From positions 1 through 21,320 of the forward strand of contig JBMNOA010000029.1 of the NCBI GenBank assembly GCA_050942825.1: a stretch of 21,320 nucleotides of DNA. Direction: 5' to 3'. This DNA comes from CAYRML01 sp050942825. GTDB lineage: Bacteria; Bacillota; Dehalobacteriia; UBA4068. The translations under genes and the position numbers were made by a program. Shown one piece after another: positions 9,789 through 15,592 of this stretch. Position 1 is the first letter of the stretch; every line of letters starts with the position of its first letter. The notes below the pieces were generated by a model. That model was not told where the DNA came from and ran no database searches. It saw nothing but the letters and a program-made list of their open reading frames with translations.

Positions 9789-10214
9789 ATGTATGAATCG
9801 TTGACTTCGCTCTTGCCCAAGCTGCAAGGGGCAGAATTCGGTGAATGGATCATTGATAGAGAAAATGCTGGCTCTCCAGAGCATCCGAAACAGTTCCCGT
9901 TCGTGGCATATGGCCGTTCCGTAACGGATTTGGAGAATGCCATCTATCGCTTCATAGATGAGCATAAGGAAATGGAACTCACCCGATATGTAGATATCCT
10001 TGAAGAGGCAAATATCAAGTGGGACGCTCCATCCATGAAATACGCGGATGTATCTGCCCTTGATGGAAGAACGGTCATGGCGCTGCTTGTTGGAGCTGTG
10101 CGTGCAGAACGTTTTTGTGACGGAGCGCTGCTGGCATTCTGTGAGGGCGGCAATATTGCCAAATGGCTCCAGCGTTTGAAAGAACTTGATGAAGAACTCC
10201 AAAGCAAGGAGTAG
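9789..10214 (+). CDS. DUF6508-like hypothetical protein
   Basis: This is a 141-residue soluble acidic protein with ATG preceded by GGAGG at 9777-9781. Its features are FGEWIIDRENAGSPEHP near the N-terminus, a central helical stretch (MELTRYVDILEEANIKW) and a conserved-looking block GAVRAERFCDGALLAF. From memory this resembles the DUF6508 family, common in Firmicutes mobile elements and of unknown function. It has no signal peptide, membrane segment or recognised catalytic motif. It lies 14 bp after the deoxyribosyltransferase-like gene and just before the zinc-ribbon gene, in the same transcript. No function is assigned. Confidence 0.75.
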   Translation: MYESLTSLLPKLQGAEFGEWIIDRENAGSPEHPKQFPFVAYGRSVTDLENAIYRFIDEHKEMELTRYVDILEEANIKWDAPSMKYADVSALDGRTVMALLVGAVRAERFCDGALLAFCEGGNIAKWLQRLKELDEELQSKE

Positions 10215-10220
10215 GATTTG

Positions 10221-10826
10221 ATGATGAGAAAATGTCCTAAGTGTGGCAGCAGGCGTGTTGCTCCAATTCTGTACGGGATGCCTGCTTTCAACGAAGAGGT
10301 GGAGCAGCAACTGAATGAAGAGAAACTGTATCTTGGTGGTTGCTGTATTTCCGGTATAGACCCAACATACCACTGCTTTCAATGTAAGAAAGATGTCGGT
10401 GTTCCTCCTATCCTGTTAAGCAAAAACGGAGAAGAGGATTACCGCGACATTGTGACATCTGTTCGCTTCAGTGACGGAGGGTTTTTCGGAGGCTACCCGG
10501 AAGTTTTGGCTGTCAAGGAAAAAGATAGGATTACGCTGGACGTGCGTCCGGGCTTTAGAGAGCCGGAAGCGTATTTCCAGCGATTGATGACAGAGCAGGA
10601 ATGGAACAAGCTGATGGATCGGTTGTTTTCCAAGCTCTACTTGCATGAATGGAAGAAAAACTATGTTAATCCTAACGTCCTTGATGGAGAACAGTGGGAA
10701 CTTGAGTTAAAGCTTACCGGTGGAAGAGTTAGAAACTATGGCGGCAGTAATGCTTTTCCTCCATATTGGTCTGAATTTAAAACGACGTTCAGACCATTCT
10801 TCAAGGAAGCTGGAATTAAATACTGA
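10221..10826 (+). CDS. Hypothetical protein with N-terminal zinc ribbon
   Basis: I took the ATG at 10221 (201 residues), placed 9 nt after AAGGAG (10207-10211); a second ATG lies at 10224. C5 and C8 (CPKC) pair with C52 and C55 (CFQC) to form a likely zinc ribbon, with an extra Cys pair at 41-42. The rest is rich in aromatic residues and glycine (DGGFFGGYPEV, YGGSNAFPPYWSEF) and looks like a small beta-rich domain. I do not recognise the C-terminal part. It is the last gene of the co-directional run that began with BREX and is closed by the terminator at 10832. Confidence 0.7.
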   Translation: MMRKCPKCGSRRVAPILYGMPAFNEEVEQQLNEEKLYLGGCCISGIDPTYHCFQCKKDVGVPPILLSKNGEEDYRDIVTSVRFSDGGFFGGYPEVLAVKEKDRITLDVRPGFREPEAYFQRLMTEQEWNKLMDRLFSKLYLHEWKKNYVNPNVLDGEQWELELKLTGGRVRNYGGSNAFPPYWSEFKTTFRPFFKEAGIKY

Positions 10827-10831
10827 AAAGC

Positions 10832-10877
10832 AAGACCGGCCAGTGGGGAATCAGATCCCTGCTGGCCGGTCTTTTTT
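10832..10877 (+). terminator. Strong intrinsic terminator of the BREX-accessory operon
   Basis: AAGACCGGCCAG (10832-10843) pairs perfectly with CTGGCCGGTCTT (10862-10873). Inside the loop, GGGGA and TCCCT can extend the stem. The run TTTTTT (10872-10877) follows. It ends the plus-strand run. Read from the other side it may also help stop the minus-strand XRE/ImmA transcript, although the T-tract there is poorer. Confidence 0.93.
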
Positions 10878-10888
10878 GCGTTATGGGC

Positions 10889-11401
10889 TTATTTCAAAAA
10901 GTCGTTCCGGTGTTCGATGTTCCGGAAAGAGTATCCGCGCCGGGAAAGTTCACTGACTTTCAGGGCGACAAGGTTGATATCAGAATGCATGGCTCTGGCA
11001 ATCTGTGAGGCATCAAGGCCATCGTAGATGTGCTCAATGATGTCATCGTCGGGCAGCGCAATTTGCGCCGCGAAGAGATTTGCTTCATATTCCATCGAAT
11101 TGCTGGTCATGTCAAATAGGTTAAATTCCTGAAAGACTGTGGCTTGCTTTCGGTGAAGCTGATCATGGCCGATCTCGTGCAGCAAGACAATCCGGCGCAT
11201 GACTTCATGCAGATCCGATTTGATGAAGATAAAGCGGTTACGTTTGATAACCTTATACACACCCTTTTGCCGGTCGAAGTCTACTTCCTTGATAACAATA
11301 CCAAGTTCTTTTGCAATGCGTTCCGGATCTCTGGTTCCGATTTCGCGGACTATAGTATCGGCACGGGTGATTATGGTGTTGGTGCTGTTCAGATGAACCA
11401 A
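10889..11401 (-). CDS. immA: ImmA/IrrE-family metallopeptidase
   Basis: The predicted protein has about 170 residues with the zincin motif LLHEIGHDQLH (H75, E76, H79 from the chosen start) and the third-ligand region SMEYEANLFAA (E106), as in ImmA of ICEBs1 and IrrE of Deinococcus. These proteases cleave or inactivate a partner XRE repressor under DNA damage or other signals. I chose the TTG at 11401 because GGGAGG lies 8 nt upstream of it; the GTG at 11410 would overlap that ribosome site. The XRE gene is directly upstream on the same strand, 69 bp away. The C-terminal helices (SRRGYSFRNIEH) could bind the repressor. The symbol is by family analogy. Confidence 0.88.
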   Translation of the reverse strand: MVHLNSTNTIITRADTIVREIGTRDPERIAKELGIVIKEVDFDRQKGVYKVIKRNRFIFIKSDLHEVMRRIVLLHEIGHDQLHRKQATVFQEFNLFDMTSNSMEYEANLFAAQIALPDDDIIEHIYDGLDASQIARAMHSDINLVALKVSELSRRGYSFRNIEHRNDFLK

Positions 11402-11428
11402 TATCCCCACCTCCCGTCTTTGGTAGCG

Positions 11429-11457
11429 ATTTAAGTATACAGTATGACCTGTACCAA
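11429..11457 (-). promoter_or_regulatory. Possible internal promoter for the ImmA-like gene
   Basis: On the minus strand TTGGTA (11457-11452) and TTAAAT (11434-11429) are 17 nt apart, between the XRE stop and the ImmA start. A small dyad TACAG-N6-CTGTA (11438-11453) overlaps it. It is a moderate match only; the gene may simply be read through from the XRE promoter. Confidence 0.35.
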
Positions 11458-11470
11458 AAACAGGACTCGA

Positions 11471-11893
11471 TTACTGATTGGAAGAACCCTTGCGATATTT
11501 CTTGGGAGTATACTTCTCGCGGTTCTTCTTTTTGGCCTCAACATAGGCCTCCTGAACGGCCAGCATCAGTGCATCCATGTCCTCTTCGGCCATCTGTCCG
11601 CCTGCAAAAAGGCCGGTCAGCTCGGATACCAGTTCTTTTGCGTCTTTCTGTCCACGGCTGCCAAACTTCTCGCTGGCATCCGTAATAAAGGCCTCCGTAT
11701 CAGACATCAGGTAAGAAACATCACATCCAAGGACTTCCGCTAGTTTTCCATAGATGTCATGCTGCTTAGGATAGCGTCCTTCTGCTTCCCAGCCGCGCAC
11801 TGTGCGAAGAGAAACGCCTACTGCTTTACCCAAATCAGTTTGAGAGAGGTTCTTCTGTTTACGCAGTTCTTTGATTTTCTCAGCGAAAGTCAT
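11471..11893 (-). CDS. XRE-family transcriptional repressor
   Basis: This is a 140-residue protein with a classic N-terminal helix-turn-helix at about residues 17-36 (LSQTDLGKAVGVSLRTVRGW), a linker (SYLMSDTEAFITDASEKFGS) and an acidic then lysine-rich C-terminal tail (KKNREKYTPKKYRKG). The ATG is preceded by AGGAGG (plus-strand CCTCCT at 11901-11906). It is followed by the ImmA-like protease gene and is divergent from the Y-family polymerase. This matches immR/immA-type pairs, in which the protease removes the repressor to switch on stress genes. Three dyads in the intergenic region are the natural binding sites. The minus-strand promoter at 12007-12035 overlaps these sites, so autorepression is likely. 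Confidence 0.9.
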   Translation of the reverse strand: MTFAEKIKELRKQKNLSQTDLGKAVGVSLRTVRGWEAEGRYPKQHDIYGKLAEVLGCDVSYLMSDTEAFITDASEKFGSRGQKDAKELVSELTGLFAGGQMAEEDMDALMLAVQEAYVEAKKKNREKYTPKKYRKGSSNQ

Positions 11894-11908
11894 GTGAATA
11901 CCTCCTGA

Positions 11909-11926
11909 TAGGAAACTGCTTTCCTA
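11909..11926. promoter_or_regulatory. Dyad O1, putative XRE operator
   Basis: TAGGAAA-CTGC-TTTCCTA is a perfect 7-4-7 palindrome in the 5' leader of the XRE gene, just upstream of its ribosome site. It differs from O3 by one base per half-site. Confidence 0.7.
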
Positions 11927-11943
11927 AAAATTCAAATTGCCTC

Positions 11944-11972
11944 TTGACAATGGGCAACTTCTTGCCTATAAT
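11944..11972 (+). promoter_or_regulatory. Consensus sigma-A promoter for the Y-family polymerase
   Basis: TTGACA (11944-11949) and TATAAT (11967-11972) are 17 nt apart, a full match to the housekeeping consensus. Dyad O2 fills the spacer and overlaps the -10 box, so a bound repressor would block the polymerase. A consensus promoter in front of an error-prone polymerase implies tight repression. Confidence 0.9.
11951..11968. promoter_or_regulatory. Dyad O2, putative XRE operator over the polymerase promoter
   Basis: TGGGCAA-CTTC-TTGCCTA has the same 7-4-7 geometry as O1 and O3 with one mismatch between half-sites. It lies between the -35 and -10 boxes of the plus-strand promoter. Confidence 0.75.
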
Positions 11973-11987
11973 GTGTCCTGTAAGCAA

Positions 11988-12005
11988 TAGGCAATTACTT
12001 GCCTA
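11988..12005. promoter_or_regulatory. Dyad O3, putative XRE operator between the two start sites
   Basis: TAGGCAA-TTAC-TTGCCTA is a perfect palindrome. It sits just downstream of the expected plus-strand start (about 11979) and over the expected minus-strand start (about 12000), so one bound dimer could block both promoters. A lone half-site TTGCCTA lies at 12020-12026 inside the minus-strand promoter spacer, and another partial one at 11937-11943. Confidence 0.78.
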
Positions 12006-12006
12006 T

Positions 12007-12035
12007 ATAATATCCGAAGTTGCCTATTCTGTCAA
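12007..12035 (-). promoter_or_regulatory. Near-consensus sigma-A promoter for the XRE/ImmA operon
   Basis: Read on the minus strand, TTGACA (12035-12030) and TATTAT (12012-12007) are 17 nt apart. It faces the polymerase promoter, so the two transcripts would overlap by about 20 nt. The half-site TTGCCTA (12020-12026) lies in the spacer. The XRE leader is then about 105 nt and includes all three dyads. Confidence 0.85.
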
Positions 12036-12053
12036 GGGGGTGTTCAAGAAAAA

Positions 12054-13334
12054 ATGCGGACGATTTTGCATTCAGATATGAATAACTGCTATGCCAGCAT
12101 TGAACTCCTCCACCATCCGGAGCTACGCGGCAGACCTCTCGCTGTCGGTGGAGATCCGGAAGCAAGGCACGGCATCGTTTTGGCAAAGGATCAACTGGCA
12201 AAGAAGGCTGGAGTGAAAACCGGCATGGCACTTTGGCAGGCGCGGCAGGTATGTCCTAACATCATCTTTGTTCCTCCCCACATGGACTTATATCTTCGAT
12301 TTTCAAGACTGGCGCATGAAATCTATTCAGATTACACCGACCAGCAGGAAGCCTTCGGGGTGGATGAAAGTTGGCTTGATGTTACCGGCAGCGCGTCCTG
12401 CAAAGGTGACGGAGAACTGATCGCCAAGGAAATCAGTGATCGGATCAAATTTGAGCTGGGCATAACGGTCAGCATCGGGGTTAGCTGGAATAAGATCTTT
12501 GCTAAGTTCGGATCTGACTATAAGAAGCCGGATGCAATTACTGTTATCAGCAAGGAGAACTATCGAGACATCATTTGGCCGCAACCAGTTGAAGACCTTC
12601 TGTATGTCGGCAGCGCTACTAAGAGGAAGCTCAATGGATACGGGATTACAACCATTGGTCAGTTGGCTCAGACCGATCCGGAACTTCTTCATCGTTGGCT
12701 TGGAAAAATGGGCTACGTGCTCTACATGTTTGCCAACGGAGAAGACAGAACTCCGGTAAGCCATGAGAACTATTCAGCTCCTATCAAGAGCATCGGCAAT
12801 AGTACCACAACACCAAGGGATCTTGTAAATGAAGACGATGTACGTGTCATAGCGTATGTCCTTGCTGAAAGCGTAGCAGCACGGCTCAGGGAGAACAACT
12901 TCAAGTGCAAGACCGTGGAAATATCCGTCCGCGACAATGAACTATATAGCTTCACGCGGCAGATGAAGATTAAACAGCCTACTGATTTAACGGGCGAGAT
13001 AGCAGAGAATGCCATGAGGCTATTCCACGAGAATTATCACTGGCACAAGCCAATACGAAGTATCGGTGTCAGAGCTTGTGACCTCATCAATGCTGCTTGC
13101 CCTGTGCAGTTGGATTTGTTTGTGGATGAAGCGAAACGCGAGAAGCTTCATAAGCTCGACGTGGCTGTAGATATCATTCGCAGCCGATTCGGGTTTGATA
13201 GCATCCAACGAGGGCTGATGTACACGGATCGATTGCTCTCAAAGGTCAATGCCAAGGAAGATCACACGGTTCATCCCCACGGCTATTTCGAGGGTGGGAA
13301 CAAGACCGGTGTAGAACTCTATCAATATGTTTAG
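12054..13334 (+). CDS. Y-family translesion DNA polymerase (DinB/UmuC type)
   Basis: This is a 426-residue error-prone polymerase. Catalytic acids are D8 (HSDMNNCYAS) and D104/E105 (FGVDESWLD), matching D8, D103 and E104 of E. coli Pol IV; Y13 is in the steric-gate position. An HhH-type region follows (VGSATKRKLNGYGITTIGQLAQ) and then the little-finger domain. QLDLF at 352-356 is a clean beta-clamp-binding motif. Members copy past damaged bases and raise mutation rate. The ATG follows AAGGGGG (12034-12040) with a rather long 13-nt spacing. No LexA-type site is visible; control is most likely by the divergent XRE/ImmA pair. Such polymerases are common cargo on Firmicutes mobile elements. Confidence 0.94.
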   Translation: MRTILHSDMNNCYASIELLHHPELRGRPLAVGGDPEARHGIVLAKDQLAKKAGVKTGMALWQARQVCPNIIFVPPHMDLYLRFSRLAHEIYSDYTDQQEAFGVDESWLDVTGSASCKGDGELIAKEISDRIKFELGITVSIGVSWNKIFAKFGSDYKKPDAITVISKENYRDIIWPQPVEDLLYVGSATKRKLNGYGITTIGQLAQTDPELLHRWLGKMGYVLYMFANGEDRTPVSHENYSAPIKSIGNSTTTPRDLVNEDDVRVIAYVLAESVAARLRENNFKCKTVEISVRDNELYSFTRQMKIKQPTDLTGEIAENAMRLFHENYHWHKPIRSIGVRACDLINAACPVQLDLFVDEAKREKLHKLDVAVDIIRSRFGFDSIQRGLMYTDRLLSKVNAKEDHTVHPHGYFEGGNKTGVELYQYV

Positions 13335-13346
13335 GTGGTGATGATC

Positions 13347-13604
13347 GTGTCTGAAACCAGACGCAAGGTGTACGTGAAGGTGCAGGCAGAGTTTTCTCCA
13401 GAGGGAAAGCTTATGCCGCTGTGCATCATATGGGAAGATGGTCAACGGTTCGAGATTGACCGGGTGAAGGATTGCCGCAGGGCTGCAAGTCTACGAGCTG
13501 GCGGTGCAGGTATTCGCTACACTGTGATGATCTGCGGCAGTGAACATTTTCTATTCTACGAGGAAAACTACAAGTGGTTCGTAGAAGCGAAGGTTATCGA
13601 ATGA
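13347..13604 (+). CDS. Small conserved partner of the Y-family polymerase
   Basis: The predicted protein has about 85 residues, is beta-rich and shows motifs KVYVKVQAEFSPEGKLMPL and IWEDGQRFEIDRV. Small proteins of this kind often sit directly downstream of Y-family polymerases in Firmicutes elements; the function is unknown. I chose the GTG at 13347 because AGGTGGTGAT (13333-13342), a near-complete anti-16S match, is well spaced for it. The ATG at 13341 and GTGs at 13335/13338 in the same frame are alternatives. It begins 12 nt after the polymerase stop. Confidence 0.7.
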   Translation: MSETRRKVYVKVQAEFSPEGKLMPLCIIWEDGQRFEIDRVKDCRRAASLRAGGAGIRYTVMICGSEHFLFYEENYKWFVEAKVIE

Positions 13605-13783
13605 ATCAGCAACCGGCAGCGCAGAGCGCATCGGAACTTGCCGGTGTGATACCGAAGATCACAGCTGTTCAGAATAAGGCTCGAAGCAGGTTTCTTTCCC
13701 TTTACCGCCAAGAGCCGCAATTAGATTGGAGATTGAACGCCGAGCATCGGCATGAAGGGAGTGTCACTATTGAGCAGACATAA
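13601..13783 (+). CDS. Small hypothetical protein, 60 residues
   Basis: The ATG at 13601 overlaps the previous stop (ATGA), a typical coupled start. The peptide is polar and basic (PAAQSASELAGVIPKITAVQ, then KARSRFLSLYRQ), with no membrane segment or known motif. It overlaps the next gene's start region by 14-32 bp. Its position in the operon is the main support; no function is proposed. Confidence 0.5.
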   Translation: MNQQPAAQSASELAGVIPKITAVQNKARSRFLSLYRQEPQLDWRLNAEHRHEGSVTIEQT

Positions 13784-14345
13784 TACTGAGGCATGGAACG
13801 CCATCCATTCCATGTGCCGTCTTCAAGAATTGGATGAAGAAAACCTGTATCAGAAATCCAAGCTGCTGCTGAACATATACCGTCGAGTCTGCTGGACAAC
13901 GATTGGCCGTGCAGACTATGTTGCAGAAGAGTTGTGCCTTTACTGTGGATCTGATCTTGATGGAGCACTGCTTTATCTGGAAGAGTTTGCTCCTGACGTA
14001 GAACGAGAGCGCTTTGAAGCTAAGGTCAAGACGCTGTTTGAAACGCGGTGGATGATTGAACTTGTGGATACGGCCATGATCCGTGTAAAGGAGTTTCCCT
14101 ATGGTGGCGATCAGTACTTTGAGATCCTGTCCAAGTGCTATCTGACGAAGTGGAAATACACCGAAAGCGATATGCTGGACATCCTGAATATGGAGCGCTC
14201 CCGCTTTTATGATCGTAAGAAGGAAGCTATTTACATCTTTGGCCTGTCGCTTTGGGGCGGTGCTATTCCGAAGCTCAAGACCTTTCTGAAAGAGAATCCT
14301 TTAGGTGAACCCTATGAGCAGCTGGCCTTTGAGCAGTCCGACTAA
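13770..14345 (+). CDS. ArpU/RinA-like phage-type transcriptional activator (putative)
   Basis: The predicted protein has 191 residues from the TTG at 13770, which has GAAGGGAG 8 nt upstream; the ATG at 13752 (197 residues) has no good ribosome site. The helical N-terminal part (LLLNIYRRVCWTTIGRADYV) is followed by a C-terminal segment, YTESDMLDILNMERSRFYDR then KKEAIYIFGLSLWG. This resembles the sigma-region-4-like DNA-binding end of phage late-gene activators (ArpU, RinA, DUF1492 types). The last codons run straight into the 11-bp-phased TCCGAC array, the likely binding site of this or a nearby regulator. Family placement is by pattern only, so the function is tentative. Confidence 0.65.
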   Translation: MSRHNTEAWNAIHSMCRLQELDEENLYQKSKLLLNIYRRVCWTTIGRADYVAEELCLYCGSDLDGALLYLEEFAPDVERERFEAKVKTLFETRWMIELVDTAMIRVKEFPYGGDQYFEILSKCYLTKWKYTESDMLDILNMERSRFYDRKKEAIYIFGLSLWGGAIPKLKTFLKENPLGEPYEQLAFEQSD

Positions 14346-14413
14346 AGTCCGACGATCGTCCGATAAAGTTCCGACTAAAGTCCGATGGATGTCCTACTGA
14401 AAGTCCGACTTCC
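14337..14413 (+). repeat. Seven TCCGAC-type boxes at 11-bp spacing (activator-site array)
   Basis: Boxes start at 14337, 14348, 14359, 14370, 14381, 14392 and 14404. Units are TCCGACTAAAG, TCCGACGATCG, TCCGATAAAGT, TCCGACTAAAG, TCCGATGGATG, TCCTACTGAAAG and TCCGACTTCC. The period is 11 bp (last step 12), about one helical turn, so all boxes face one side of the DNA. The first box overlaps the stop codon of the ArpU-like gene. The array ends next to a -10-like TATAGT. This is what one expects of a cooperative activator site. Confidence 0.9.
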
Positions 14414-14415
14414 AA

Positions 14416-14421
14416 TATAGT
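14416..14421 (+). promoter_or_regulatory. Possible activator-dependent -10 element
   Basis: TATAGT stands directly after the phased array and has no recognisable -35 box at the usual distance, where the array lies instead. That fits a promoter needing an activator. A start near 14428 would make an RNA that meets the terminator hairpin at 14473 after about 75-80 nt. Confidence 0.4.
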
Positions 14422-14447
14422 AAACTATGTACGCTGGGAGAAGTACA

Positions 14448-14561
14448 GTGTACAAACTGAATAAGGGTATAGAGCCTCACGCCTGTCATGGGTGTGGGGC
14501 TTTTTTCATGCCAATTTTTGTGCGCGGCTCCTTCCGGCAAATTTTACCGGAAGGAGGATAG
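14448..14561 (+). CDS. Tiny zinc-ribbon-like ORF, 37 residues
   Basis: GTG at 14448 has GGGAG (14436-14440) 7 nt upstream. The peptide starts MYKLNKGIEPHACHGCGAFF and ends in a basic tail, FVRGSFRQILPEGG. The CHGC pair with a neighbouring His could bind metal. The terminator hairpin lies inside the reading frame, so the ORF may be an attenuation leader, a real small protein, or chance. The ribosome site and the Cys motif are the only support. Confidence 0.4.
   Translation: MYKLNKGIEPHACHGCGAFFMPIFVRGSFRQILPEGG
14473..14506 (+). terminator. Intrinsic terminator or attenuator hairpin
   Basis: AGCCTCACGCC (14473-14483) pairs with GGTGTGGGGCT (14491-14501), 11 pairs including two G-T wobbles, with a 7-nt loop and TTTTTT at 14501-14506. 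It lies between the phased array and the sigma-like gene, and inside the 37-codon ORF, so a ribosome in that ORF could melt it. Confidence 0.8.
14528..14556 (+). promoter_or_regulatory. Hairpin that buries a ribosome binding site
   Basis: CTCCTTCCGG (14528-14537) and CCGGAAGGAG (14547-14556) form a perfect 10-bp stem with a 9-nt loop. The right arm contains most of AGGAGG (14552-14557), which serves the 12-codon ORF at 14565. There is no T-tract, so this is not a terminator. Confidence 0.7.
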
Positions 14562-14564
14562 AAA

Positions 14565-14603
14565 ATGCGCAAGCGCCTCTGGTACTACGCAAGATACCCG
14601 TAG
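14565..14603 (+). CDS. 12-codon leader ORF (putative)
   Basis: ATG at 14565 is ideally placed 7 nt after AGGAGG (14552-14557) and encodes MRKRLWYYARYP, then TAG. It is basic and aromatic. Either a leader peptide whose translation opens the region before the sigma-like gene, or the remnant of a longer start; the downstream frame VADELKRYNNS is out of frame with it. Confidence 0.3.
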   Translation: MRKRLWYYARYP

Positions 14604-14653
14604 CCGACGAATTGAAGCGATACAACAACTCAATTCAATTCGGAGGTTATGAC

Positions 14654-15094
14654 ATGATTTATAAGTATGAGATGGCCTGCAAAGAGGCAGGTCTGAGCGA
14701 GGAGCAGACTGCGGAGATCAGGAGATTCTTCGACGCTGAGAAGAAACGCCTGAAGCGTGATAAGAAAGCTCGTGAGGAAGAGGGTATTACCTTCAGCTAC
14801 GTTGTCCCTTCAGAGGCAGAATCTGAGGTGTGCGGGGATTTAGAAAGCAGAGATATCATTGATGAAAACTTTGATCTTGAAGAGATGATCATGCAGAAAA
14901 TCCTGCTCGAACAGCTTCATAAAGCTCTCTCAGAACTCTCGGTCGATGACCGGGAGTTTTTGCTTGCCGTCCATGACGGATTCGGTGCTGCTTCCCGCTA
15001 TGCAAAACAGCATGGACTCAGTGAGATGCAGGTTTCCAGACGCAAGAAAGATCTGATCGAGAAGCTGCGGAAAAAGTTTTTTGAAAAAGTTTGA
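14654..15094 (+). CDS. Sigma-70 region-4-like DNA-binding protein
   Basis: The predicted protein has 146 residues. ATG at 14654 is preceded by GGAGG (14642-14646) at 7 nt; the frame stays open upstream to 14492 but lacks a better start. The N-terminal half is highly charged (AEIRRFFDAEKKRLKRDKKA). The C-terminal part, HKALSELSVDDREFLLAVHD followed by SRYAKQHGLSEMQVSRRKKD, has the helix-turn-helix spacing of sigma region 4. Region 2 for core binding is missing, so it may act as an activator or partial sigma-like factor, as found in Firmicutes phages and conjugative elements. It is a candidate reader of the phased arrays. The A/T-rich run at its end (15071-15110) could act as a weak terminator. 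Confidence 0.72.
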   Translation: MIYKYEMACKEAGLSEEQTAEIRRFFDAEKKRLKRDKKAREEEGITFSYVVPSEAESEVCGDLESRDIIDENFDLEEMIMQKILLEQLHKALSELSVDDREFLLAVHDGFGAASRYAKQHGLSEMQVSRRKKDLIEKLRKKFFEKV

Positions 15095-15124
15095 TTTTTT
15101 CTGTTAGGGTACTCCATTTTCCGT

Positions 15125-15592
15125 CCCCACTTCTAAGTGAGGGGGGTAACTCCTCTCAAGTGCCCTTTGAAAACTGAATAGTCAGCATCTCAGTTACTTT
15201 CCGTTCAGGACGGAGCGACAAATCATCTGCCGCCACGACTCCCGCAAGGGACGAGCGATCTACAGAGTGATGAAACAGGCCGGGTGGTATGGCCTGTTCG
15301 CAATGAAGACTGAACGGCATAATGATACTCCTGCCCAGCCACAGCCCTTCTTCAAAGAAGGATCACGCAATGGGGGCAGCCCGGCGAGACCCGCGGGGAG
15401 GTGAAACGGCCTGTGACACATCAACCGGATGTGGGCTGGGATGTTCCCTATTCAGTCAGGGGCGCGAGCGGCAAATATGACTGGAAAAGAAATGAACTCA
15501 CAAATACGAAGACACAAGTCTTCAGTATGAAAACTATGTGGCTGAGGTTCTTCGGGATCTCAGCCATATCCTTTTGTACTGAAGCAGTACAG
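15125..15592 (+). ncRNA. Candidate large structured RNA
   Basis: This stretch of about 470 nt folds into a chain of perfect or near-perfect hairpins: 15125-15144 (CCCCACT/AGTGaGGGG); a long-range stem CCGTTCAG (15201-15208) with CTGAACGG (15310-15317) enclosing a GCAA-loop hairpin (15240-15251) and AACAGGCC/GGCCTGTT (15274-15298); CTGCCC/GGGCAG (15331-15379) enclosing CCTTCT/AGAAGG (15346-15361); CACATC/GATGTG (15417-15433); CAGTCA/TGACTG (15453-15483) with a GCGA loop; GAAGAC/GTCTTC (15508-15523); a 15-bp stem with a C(TTCG)G loop (15536-15569); and TGTACTG/CAGTACA (15575-15591). Tetraloops of GNRA and UUCG type are hallmarks of functional RNA. I cannot match it to a named family; ROOL and GOLLD are comparison candidates. 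Confidence 0.5.
15161..15180 (+). promoter_or_regulatory. boxA-like antitermination element
   Basis: TGCCCTTTGAAAACTGAATA resembles the boxA and flank found in Firmicutes rRNA leaders (TGYTCTTTGA followed by AAACT). Here it precedes the foldable region with no rRNA nearby, where an Nus-type antiterminator could help transcription through many hairpins. Confidence 0.4.

Noticed and set aside
11894..12053. LexA (SOS) box upstream of the polymerase
   Set aside because: No GAAC-N4-GTTC-type site is present; the dyads are TAGGCAA-N4-TTGCCTA, better explained by the XRE regulator.
14337..14413. CRISPR-like reading of the tandem repeats
   Set aside because: The units are 11 bp with no spacers; this is a phased binding-site array.
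14492..14653. N-terminal extension of the sigma-like gene up to 14492
   Set aside because: The ATG at 14654 has a well-spaced GGAGG, while the extension runs through a terminator hairpin and a second hairpin and has no good ribosome site.
15071..15110. Slippery-looking A/T runs at the end of the sigma-like gene (possible programmed frameshift)
   Set aside because: No heptamer is in the correct phase with the zero frame, and no useful extension follows in the shifted frame.
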